The notes under the pieces were generated by a model that was given only the letters and a program-made list of their open reading frames with translations, ran no database searches and had not been told where the DNA came from. Shown one piece after another: positions 37,901 through 49,900 of a stretch of 64,000 bases of DNA (position 1 is its first letter; every line of letters starts with the position of its first letter). Source of the stretch: Taeniopygia guttata (taxonomy: Eukaryota > Chordata > Aves > Passeriformes > Estrildidae). A program made the position numbers and the translations under genes. The stretch lies in NCBI RefSeq assembly GCF_048771995.1, contig NC_133024.1:88878501-88942500 (forward strand). The letters run 5' to 3'.

Positions 37901-40900
37901 TGTGCTGAAGCACTGACCTAATTACAGGGAGAAAAATACCTGAACAGTCTGTAGGTTTCATAAGGGGAAATCCTGATTCCCATCCAGCCTTCAGTAGCAA
38001 AGAGCAGTCCAGCATAGCAAATACTGCTTTCCTCGTGTTCATTGTTTTATTTATGTGAAGTCATATTTTTGTTTTCTAGGTCATATGCTGCTGAACTTAA
38101 GTCATGGCAAGCAAGACTTCTTTAAAGAGATTGTGGAATCATTTGCAAACAAGAGTGGCTCATTTGCATTGTTTGATAGCCTGTTTGAGAGTGGAACATC
38201 TAGAGAGAGGTCTTTTATTGGCACAGATGATATTGGAAATGTCAGTACACAAGCACCAGTGCAAATAGAACTTCACAAATACGATATTGGTAAGAAGTGT
38301 TACTTTCTGAAACTCAACACCACTTTGTGTACCAGAACCTCTTCTGCAAATACTTGTGCAAGAGGTACTGGTACACAAATACTTGTACTGCAACAAAAGA
38401 CAAACACCTGGAATAGCTGTCCAAAGTTGTCTTAATGTCATAGGAAAAACTTATACTGTATTGCAATGTAAAGAAGTGCTTCTTCAGTAATTCCTTAAGG
38501 ATTTTTGGAGAAGTAAATAGGCTTGCTAAAATTAGGTGTCTATTGGACTGAATAAGGTGAGAATGGAGATGAGCGTCATCCCCTCAGAAGGTTAAGCAAT
38601 TCATGACTTTAAGCATTTAGATGAACATGGTATGTTTATCTATACTGAAGTTGGAAACCCTTTGTAAGTGAAACCTGTAATCTTGATGCTCATTGGTCTT
38701 ACAGTATCTTTGGCCCCTCTGACAGAGTGCAATGTGAAACCCAGCTTTGATCAGATAGTAGTATTGATGGCTTGCAGGAAACTGACATTGGCATCCAACC
38801 TTGTTTTTTGCATAGGTGCCATTCGATTGCACAATGGCAGTCTCCAGCACCTTGTGTGGCTTGGCTTGCAGTGGAACTCTATGTCAGTCTTACCCCCCAT
38901 GCGCAAATGGTTAAAACAGCTTTTTCACTTGCCTCAAGAAACATCAAGACTTGAGACAGATGCTCCTGAATCTATTTGCCTGTTAGACCTTGAAGTAAGT
39001 GAACTTGCAAGTTTTTTAAGGTACTGTACAGGTTAAGATTTTTGATAATTATTAGCTTTAATTTGTTTTTTAAAAACAGGTATTTCTACTTGGGGTGATA
39101 TTCGCTAGCAACTTACAACTGCAAGAGAAGTTTAATTCTCACTACAGTGCACATCAGCCTCAATTCTTACCATTGCCAATATGCAAACAACTCTATACTG
39201 AAAAGCAAAGATCCTGGTGGGATGCTGTTCGTACTCTGCTTCAGAGAAAATCAGTGTAAGGCTTTTTCAGTTTGGAAATGTTTAATCAAGTCTTTAGGGA
39301 GTGTCTGCTACAACAGTTTGGATTATCCCTATAGATTCTTTTTAAATTAATTTTTGGACATATTTTTTACATTGAATCTTTTTTGTAGCAGGGACTTGAT
39401 ATGCTTGAAAGATTTCTGTAAAGGGAATTTTCATTTCTAACAGTGCATTTCTTACCTAGAGGCAAATTAGGAGTAAAGCTACAGGCTGTATTCATCAAGT
39501 GAATGGTATGTGAACAGATGAAAAACACAAAATACTAATCAAAGAATGTTTCTTCTGATATTCAGACCAGGAACAGCAGCAAAGCTGAGGCTTATTGTAC
39601 AGCATGGCATAAGTACTCTGCGAACACTGGACAAGCATGGCCTTCAACCTGCCTTAATCATATACTGGGCAAAAAGCTTGCAGAAAACAGTAAGCTGAGA
39701 TTATTTTTAAATACATGGAAGTAAAAGTGATTTTCTTATTTGTTCATAATTGATAAAACTGAGGGTATGGGGGATGGGATGAATGTGTGTTATTAGGAAC
39801 AGCTGATTATTTTATCAGGCAAATGTATTGTTCCAGTCACTCTATGAAGTACTCTTGTCTTAAACTGTAGTGTTGTTTTCTACATGTATGTTTTTTGACA
39901 TAGCTACTCTGCTTAATGTCAGAGAAGGACTTTGGAACTCTTAAAGAAAATAGGAGAAGGATATGTAGGAATAGCATTTTGACTTGCATTTGTTGAAGTA
40001 ACATCTGCATCTACTCTCTTTTCTTCACCAGGGAATTAACCTTAACTCCTTCTATGACCAGAAGGAATATATTGGACGAAGTGTCTACTACTGGAAGAAA
40101 GTTCTGCCTATGCTGGAAATTATCAAAAAGAGGAGGAGTATTTCTGAACCTACTGATCCTCTCTTCAAACACTTCCACAGTGTAGACATTCAGGTACAGA
40201 TCAATTGAGCCAAGGCTGAAGAGAAGGGTCTTGGTCAGAAATGTACATAGTTGTGGGATTTTTGTCTGTATTGTACTATTCCATGTTTTTACTACTGTGA
40301 AACTCTTAAAGGTGAGATTTGGTAGTAGTGTTTTATAAAAGGGGAAAACTCTCTCCTTGTAACTTTGGTCTTACCTTTGAAATGATGTTTATGATTTGAA
40401 GGCACTGAATACCCTCAGTACCAAATTTCTTGAAAAAGAATTCTCCCTGTGTTACAGGAGAAAGGGTTATGTCGTTACATTATTAAGTACAAGTTTACCT
40501 TCACTTTATTTGTAGGTCCTTCAGGTTGCAGCATATGAAGAAGAGGCACAGATAGCATTTGCTATGTTGGATGCAGTTGACGGCAAAACTGATGATGCTT
40601 TAATAGCATTTGAAGCTATTGAGAATGTAGTGTCATACTGGAATCTTGCCATGGTAAGTTTGTAAGTTGCATTACCCAGAAATGCTTCTCTTTATTCAGT
40701 TTCCTTCTGACTGATGCTATTCACTCTGCATCCTGTTCTTCAGATATTCCAAAGAAAAGCAGAAGAGATTGAAAATGATGTCATGTTGCCAGAAGAACAT
40801 GAGGAGCATAAAACTTACCTTCTTAAAGCCAAATATTACCTAATGAAAATTATTGCGGAAAGCTCCTCGGATATGTCAGTTACTGAGAAAGTAAGTAACT

Positions 40901-43900
40901 CTTGCTTTAAAAACTTCTTCCAAGTAATGCAGTAGCTTAGATTACTGTTTGAAAAATGAAATCTTTTGCATTCAAGGTAGTTTTTTAAAATTTTTTAGTT
41001 CAGGCTTTCAGGTAAGCTAAATTCTGGGTAACTTCTGTAACGTACCAGATCATGTGGTATCCTGGCTACCCTGTGGGTGAAAGCTTTAATGTAAACAAAT
41101 AGCTTTTGGCACTGTCTTTTACCTTGATCGTTTGAAAAAATAAAATACTTTGTGAGTTATTTTCTTATGTGAATCAGAACAAGCTAAGAGCTTTGCTGAA
41201 AAAAACCCAGTATTTATGTAATGAAAGACTTGTGAATTGCTCAATGGCCAGAATTCTAAATGTAGTTTATCTTATTAATGGGAGAATTGCAATCGTGACA
41301 CATGTTTGAAAAAACTTTCTAGTTGCCAGTGTCTCTTGAAACTGTGAGAGAAGTGTTAGATACAGTGATCCAGGAACTTGGTGAGAATGGTGAAGAGGGA
41401 AGTCTTGCCTTCAGAAATGGTCTGCCACGAACTGTAGATTCAGCAATGAAACATTCCACTCCGTCACCAACCAAATTCTCTTTTTCGCCAACTAAGACCT
41501 ACAAGGTATGTTAGCTAGTTGTTGTTTCAGAGAATTGTTATCTTGTAAGAAAAATTCAAATGAATCAATTAACTTTTCTTTTCCTAGTTCTCTCCGAAAA
41601 CTCCCCCTCAGTGGGCAGAAGACCATAAATCTATACTTCAAATGATTTGTCAGCAAGTGGAAGCTTTAAAGGTAAAAGTTCTGTCATCATATTCAGTAAT
41701 GAACTGTTAGCCTTTTAGTTACAGTAAGGATCCTAGAATTACTTTCTGTATATAGCTGCCTAAAATGAGTACCAGAGTAAATCCTTTTGCTTAAAAGCTC
41801 CTCTTTGGAACTTGGACAGGAGTGCTAAGGCAACCGATCTAAGGGACTCTTTCTGTACATGGAAAGAATTTTGCTTTTATCAGCTTTGTTCTTATCCACT
41901 TGGTTCTGGGTTTTTTACTGGCTTGTTCTGGCTTTAGAGTACTGTGGAAGTACTTTGTACTCCATGGCCATGTCTTGCATGATCTGGCAGGTATTTCTTC
42001 GCTTGGTTTGTTTTTAATTACCCCCATACCCTGGATTGAACATGCTTTTGAACAGCAAAAGGGTGGCGATGATGCCTTATATTTTCTTCAACAAATACCT
42101 GCGCAATAGATACACTCTTGCTTGGCACCCTGTCTCAACAGAATGAAATGCAAGAAATGAAACTTAATAATTCCAACACAAATGCATCTCCTCGGTGGCC
42201 TGCTGAAAACTATGGAACTGATGCAATACCAGACAATTATCAGAGAGCACAAAATCTTCATGAAGCCCCTTTAACAGGCAAGTTGCTGCAGAATTTTTAT
42301 CTAAATACTTAGCTAAATAAAATAAGACTTTTGAAAATAATGCTGAAATGTTTTAGTGAGTCACAGTTAAAAACTGATTGCTGGGAAGAGTATGTAGAAA
42401 ACAGCAACAAGAAAATATAAGTGGTAACTGTTTTCCTGGTGTTCCTTTTTAGTTGCTACCACTGGCCCATCTGTGTTCTACAGCCAGTCACCTGCCTATA
42501 ACTCTCAGTATCTTCTGGGAACTGCTGCAACTAATGTAACACCAGCAAAGGTGAGAATAAATTTATTTCTTTAAATTGCTTCCAGTGATCTCCCAAAAAT
42601 GACTGACTGGTTTTGATTCTGTACATAGCTGGATGTAATTGCAGTTCCTTATGTAGACTTTGGTCAATTTAAACTGCTAGGGATAAAATTATAATTTGTC
42701 TCCCTGCTTAACTTCTGGAATATGCAGTTTGGGTGGAAAAACTAGAAAACTATATTTTATATGTGTGTACATTTCTCCTATAGCTATGTATGATAGCACT
42801 TAACTATTCCCCCGCTTAAATGTGGGGCAAAAGAAAATGGGGTTTTCAAAGCTTTCTTTCATGAAAAACCCACTCATATTGTGCCCCTTTTTCAATGTTT
42901 ATTCTTGAATGCCCATCAAGTTTTAAACTAAGGTAAAACTTGTTTAGGTTTAAACTTGAAAGCATGCCTTCCTTTTAAGAGTACGTGTTATGTGGGCTTC
43001 AGCACAGTAAGATTTTATCCTTTCTGTTACTGTAATAAGCAGAGCACTTGTTTTCTGCTTTTTCTTTAGCCTCCTGTCTATGGCATGAACCGACTTACGC
43101 CTCAGCCACATATATATTCCTATCAGCCACCACCCATGCATACTCCACCTTTGCAAAACACTTCTGGTTGTATGTTTTCTCAAGAAATGTATGGCCCACC
43201 TCTGCGTTTTGATTCTCCTGGTACTACACTAATTTCTCCTCGTACAGCTGATGACTATTACAACTACAGCGTTCCACAGGCAAGCACCAATCCAACACTA
43301 CCTAAACCAGGGTATTTCACAAACCGTTCAGTCACACCACCCACTTTAAAGCCTGCAGAACCAAAAGCAATGCCTAAATTTGGACAGCCGGGAACAGCAG
43401 AAGGATCAAAACCACCTCTGCCAACACCAGCACAGCCAAGTCAGCCGACAACTTTTAAGTTTAAACCTAACTTCAAGTCTAATGATGGGGACTTCACTTT
43501 TTCTTCTCCCCCTCAAGTTGCACCACAACCTCTTAATGCACCTTTTAATAGTAAAGAAAGCCTCTTGGATCTTCTAACATCTGATAAACCTTTAGAGGAT
43601 GATAGATACGTTGAACAAAAGCCAGTTAGCGATCCCACAAACAGTTCAAGAAATATCTTCAGTTTTAGTAATAAACATATTCCAGGCATGTCTCTTCGAG
43701 AAAACATGGGACAAAATGCACACAAAAACCTGGGTGTTGAGAAGAGTGATGCATTTGGGGTTCAAGAACCAAGTAAGCCTGTATTTATGGCTTCAAATTC
43801 AGATTTGGCCAATAGAAGTCATGAAACAGAGGGAGGAAGCACCCATGGTGGAGATGAGGATGATGATGGTCCTCATTTTGATCCTGTGGTGCCACTTCCT

Positions 43901-46900
43901 GATAAGATTGAAGTAAAGACAGGTGAGGAAGACGAAGAGGAGTTCTTCTGCAACAGAGGCAAGCTCTTTCGTTTTGATGCAGACTCTAAAGAATGGAAAG
44001 AAAGGGGTATTGGAAATGTAAAAATACTGAAACATAAAGTATCTGGCAAATTTCGTCTCTTAATGAGACGAGACCAAGTGCTGAAAATATGTGCAAATCA
44101 CTACATAAATACTGATATGAAATTAACTCCAAATGCTGCCTCAGAGAAGTCATTCGTGTGGCATGCTTTAGACTATGCAGATGAATTGCCAAAGCCAGAA
44201 CAGCTTGCAATTAGATTTAAAACACCTGAAGAAGCAATGCTCTTCAAAAAAAAGTTTGAGGAGGCACAAAATATTTTAAAATCCTTGGGATCAAATGCTG
44301 ATACGTCTGTGGCTCAAAGTAGTGGGACTGCAAAAGAAACAGCAAATCAGGACATCAAGGAGTCCAACAGAACCACTTCTGGGACCATGAACTTGGGCTT
44401 TCAGTTTCTAAAAGATGGAACAAGCAGTGAACGTGACAGCAAAGGCACCCTTACAGCTACATCCACTGCATCTAGCACTACCATTTCATTTGGGAAGGAT
44501 GCTCAGCAAGCCTGTTCTTCTGGTGGGTTTGGGCAGCATCTCTTGAAGAAGGACCAATGGGAGTGTAAAGTATGTTTAGTTCTAAATGAAGCAACTGTAA
44601 AGAATTGTGTAGCATGTCAAAGTCCAAATTCAAGTATGTGGGAAACACATGGCACCCCATTAACTGGCTCTGCAAGTCTGAAAGCAAGTGGTAACACAGT
44701 GCAGGACAAGTTTGGATCTGCTTTTGCTAAAAAGGAAGGTCAGTGGGACTGCTCTGTATGCCTAACTCAAAATGAAGCAAAATATGTGAACTGCTGTTCT
44801 TGTCAGAGTCCAAAACCTCAAAATCAACCAAATACATCCACACCCTCTGTTCAGGCATCTGTTGCACTGGGGCTTGGTTCCATTGCTGATACAAGTAAGC
44901 CACAGAAAAATGGGTTTGAAGGGCTTTTTACTAAGAAGGAAGGTCAGTGGGATTGTACTACTTGTCTTGTGAGGAATGAAGGTTCTTCACTAGCCTGCGT
45001 AGCCTGCGAAACGCCTAATCCATCTGGTAAACCAGCTGGTGATACTTTGCCAGCTCCTGCTTTTGGCTTGAAAAGTAAATTGCCTGACCTTGATGGAGGA
45101 CAGTTGCGAACAGGCTTTAAGTTTGGTCTTGAGCAAGGCAAGACACCACCATTTACGTTTCAGGTTTCTTCTGATACTGAAGCTAAGCCTGCAAAGGAAG
45201 GATTTAGCTTTTCAATGCAAATGCCTGCAGATGGATTTAAATTTGGAATACAGGAATCTAGTAAAAATACCCCTAAGAAAGATGAGCCATCCAAAGAGCC
45301 TATGACTGGTTTCTTAAAAAGCATTGATGAAAAAGACAAAAAGGAACTGCCTTCAGACAGTGGAACTGGATTCCAATTTCAAGAAACAGCAGACAAGGAG
45401 AAAATTGACTTTGTGTTTGGGCAAAATAACAGCACTTCAACTTTTGCTGAGCATGCAAAAAATATTCCTAGGGAAGGCTTTCAATTTGGCAAAAAGGACC
45501 CTAACTTCAAAGGCTTTTCAGGAGCAGGTGAAAAGCTGTTTTCTTCACAGAATTCTAAAACAGATCAGAAGGCAAACACATCTGCTGACCTTAGCGAGAA
45601 GGATGATGATGTGTATAAGACAGAGGACAGTGATGATATCCATTTTGAACCTATAGTTCAGATGCCTGAAAAAGTAGAACCGTTTACAGGAGAGGAAGAT
45701 GAGAAAGTGTTATACTCCCAGAGAGTAAAGCTGTTCAGGTTTGATCCAGAAACAAGCCAGTGGAAAGAACGTGGGGTGGGCAATCTGAAGATTCTTAAAA
45801 ATGAAGTTAATGGCAAAGTAAGAATACTGATGCGGCGTGAGCAGGTACTGAAGGTCTGTGCGAATCACTGGATAACGACAACAATGAACTTGAAACAGCT
45901 GTCTGGCTCAGACAAAGCATGGATGTGGATGGCCAATGACTTTTCTGATGGTGATGCAAAGCTGGAGCATCTGGCAGCAAAATTCAAGACACCAGAGCAG
46001 GCTGAGGAGTTCAAACAGAAGTTTGAAGAATGTCAGAGGCTACTACTTGATATACCACTGCAGACACCCCATAAACTTGTTGATACAGGTAGGACAGCTC
46101 AGCTTATACAGAGAGCAGAAGAAATGAAGTGTGGCTTAAAAGATCTCAAAACTTTTCTGACAGATGACAAAACTAAACTGTCAGAAGAGGAAAGTGTAAA
46201 CCCCGTTTGTACCAGCAGTACTTCTGATTTGGTTATAAAGCCACATGCTGAAAGTACAGGCCCTACTCTGGAGTGGGATAATTATGACTTGCGTGAAGAA
46301 GCATTAGATGATAGTGTAAGTAGTTCTGTATACGCATCGCCTCTTGCAAGTAGCCCTGTAAGGAAAAATCTGTTTAGATTTGGAGAGTCTACCACTGGTT
46401 TTAGTTTCAGCTTTAAATCTGCTTTGAGCCCATCTAAATCTCCTGCCAAACAGAATCAGAGTAGAACATCAGTCGGCACAGATGAAGATTCTGATGTTAC
46501 TCAAGAAGAGGAAAGAGATGGACAGTACTTTGAACCTGTGGTACCTCTGCCTGATCTTGTGGAAGTGACCAGTGGTGAGGAAAATGAGCAAGTTGTCTTC
46601 AGTCATAGAGCCAAACTCTACAGATATGACAAAGATGCAAATCAATGGAAAGAGAGAGGGATTGGGGATATCAAGATATTGCAGAACTATGACAACAAAC
46701 AAGTTCGTATAGTAATGAGAAGGGACCAGGTACTAAAACTCTGTGCCAATCACAGGATAACACCAGACATGAATATGCAACAAATGAAAGGATCTGATAG
46801 AGCCTGGGTATGGACTGCATGTGACTTTGCAGATGGGGAGAGAAAAGTAGAACTTCTGGCTGTGCGATTCAAGCTGCAAGATGTTGCAGACTCATTTAAG

Positions 46901-49900
46901 CAAATTTTTGATGAAGCAAAGCATGCCCAAGAGAGAGAGACACTGATAACACCTCTTTCTTCTCGTGCCAATACACCAAAGGAATCTCCATGTGGCAAAA
47001 ATGCTGTAGCTGTGCTAGAAGAAACAACCAGAGAAAGAACTGATACCAACTATGGTGAAGATACTTCTGACACAACTATAGAGGCTGCAGAGGTGTCAAA
47101 TACTTCTGAAACATCAACAAAAACAGTGGTTTCTCCTCCAAAGTTTGTATTTGGCTCTGAATCAGTCAAGAGCATTTTCAGTAATGAAAAGTCAAAGACG
47201 TTCACATTTGGAAATACTTCAGCCACTGGTTCTCTCTTTGGCTTCAGTTTTAATCCCCCAAGAAAGAATGAAGGCCATATTCCAGCATCTCAGAACACAG
47301 CACAGAAAGAGATGGAAGTCTCTGAACCACCAAAAATAACAAATGCTACTCAGAAGCCTGTAGACAGCAAGGTAGACAACTTTCCAGCTTCAACACAAGA
47401 TGGACCATCTAACTTCTCATTTAGAATTCTGGAAAAAGGTGAGTATCAGTTTTACTAGTAATTTACTCAAGTATGCAACTTACTAAGTAGTCAGCTCTGT
47501 GCTATTCATTATTTTTTATTCTCTTGAGAATAGGTAGTTTCTTTCAGTTTTGATGCAGGTATCTACATGTTCTCCAGAGGATCAACTAAAGGGAATTTTA
47601 AGTCATAATTATTTTTAAATAAAAATTAAAATGTATGATGCAGAATGGAAATTTGCTTACTGAGAACCAAATTTTCAGGTAGAGAGCTTAAACTCTGAAG
47701 TGCTGTATCTGGATCTTGGGTTTAAATGCTCACAGAATTTGTGGATTCGCTTTTGGGGCTTAAATAGGTAGTTTATGTTTATGTACCTGGGCCTTTGCTC
47801 TGAGTGGCCAAGTGTGTGAACAGCAGATGTATGCTACAGCTAAAATTTGCATTATCCCCATAATTAAGTAGATGGGTATTGTGGAACTTATCTATACCTT
47901 TGTTTCAAGTGTTAGTTACTGACCTCTGCAATTTTGGTTGTGTAGCTTAACATGTGTCAGCCTGAAAAGAGATTGTGATGGCATATGCAGTTGTATGGTT
48001 TATGTTATAGTCTGAAAAAGATGCACAGGCAGAAGCTGTGGCTGTGACAGGAGCACTGTAATGTGCTGAAGTGTCTTTGTGAGAAGGATGGGGTGTCTCA
48101 GAATTATAAAGATGTCCTGTCCCTTTATTACCTTAAGTGTAGTAAAGTGACATGCAGAAGATAATAGCTGTAGTCCGTTCACATGGGTTGGATAAGCTTC
48201 TGTAGAATTAACAGATGAAATTTCCTGCTGTGAAATATGACTATGGAATACTTGCAGAACATAGGTAAGTCTGTTCTATCCTTTTAAAATTCCAGGTAAA
48301 CACTTATATACCAACAATTTATTTTTTTAGGATTTAATTTTAGCCTCTTTAAATCTAACCCCATGGCCTTTTGGACAAGCACATCCTCCATGCAACCTGG
48401 TAGTAAAGGTATTTACATACTGCACTGAATGCGTGATAAAAGCACTCTAGCAGGCATGGGCAATAACCCAGCTGGGTCAAAGCAGCTGGCTCAGTAATCC
48501 TTGTAATTAACATGCATGCTGAAGGAGAGTACTTGAAACTGTGTGTCTGACTACTATATTTGTCCTGTTAAAGAATGTCTCTAGCCCTTAGTATGTTTAC
48601 ATGAGCCAGCACAATGGATGGCCCTGTTCAAGCTTTTGGCTTCTGTTTGCCTTATTTTTTGAGGATATGTGCCCTGCACTTCTTCCATCCCAGTTTTACT
48701 ATGCGTGCACACTGGATCTCTTAAATTCCATTTTTCTAAAGAAATTACATTTTTATTTTCAGAGAATGTCTTGTGGTGCCTGATGTGGTTTACTCTATGT
48801 TAATGAAATAGTCTGAAGATCTTGAGACAGCTTATCCAGTAAAGAGCTTGAATTGTGGAAATGTTCCCTTCAGTTCCCTGATTGTCACTGTTAACTGCTG
48901 TGTTTTTAAGAAAGAGTGCACAGAAGTGAGAGCCACCTTCATGTATAATCTGAAGTCCACCTTTGCTGGCTGGAAAACTTCTGCCAACTTGTAACCAATT
49001 TGTTTGCTTTCAGACCCTGTAAACAAAACTGTTACAGCTTATAATTTGATTATATGTTACTACCAGTGCTGCTTGCAAGTATGCTTGATGTAAGCATGCT
49101 CAACTTACACATTTTTTAAAAGTTTGTTATTTAAAATTAAAATACTTTAGTCTGCATAAGACAGTCTTCAAGTATTAGTGTCTTACGTTGTTTCAAAGTG
49201 TCAAAATGTCATTTGATAAGCTGTTCTTACTTAAACACTGAATTCCTGTTCTGTATACAAAACCTAAAGTCACTTCCTTTGTGTCTTCAGGCATCCCTGT
49301 GGATGGAGTTTATGAACAATTCAGTTCTATTTTCATAATACAGTGTCCATAATGTGGCTTTATTAATAATTCTGTGCCAATGCACACATGCAAGAACTTT
49401 TTCTACCTCAAATTGGTTGTGGTTTTATATTGGAGGCATGTGGCAGGGGGGATGTATTTAAAGAAACAAACAAAATAAGCCTTTTTGGTACTTAAGACTG
49501 TTCTTCTACTTTCCTGATAATAGGTTATGATTGTCTTTTTAGTGAGTTGTTTACAGTTTATAATTGTGTTCAGTGTAACTTTTTGGTCTTTGAACTCTGA
49601 CTTAATAGTAAAGGATTTTGATAAGTCCTTCCTAAATTAGGTTTTCAAACCTATCCAATATAAACATGATAAAAATTTTTCTTGGGGGGAACTTCTTTTC
49701 GGAAGTGGCTTTTGAGTTGCGCTAGAACAACATTCAAAAGAAATTTAACTTCAGTAGTTCTGAACCTCCACACATTTATGTTTTTCTCAGGTCAAGTCAT
49801 AAACTTCCTGTAAGTTCTTATGCTAGTTTTGGCTGGGATAAAGTTAAGTTTTTCTCAGTAGCTGGCACAGTGCTGGGTTTTGGATTCAGTGGATTCAATG

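Larger units (their letters stand above)
31487..43069. other. RANBP2 introns 2-19
   Basis: Introns between the small N-terminal exons, none longer than about 1.8 kb. AT-rich single-copy sequence with T-rich tracts before exon 4 (32970-32988) and near 34400-34426. No mobile element or RNA gene recognised. Confidence 0.55.
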
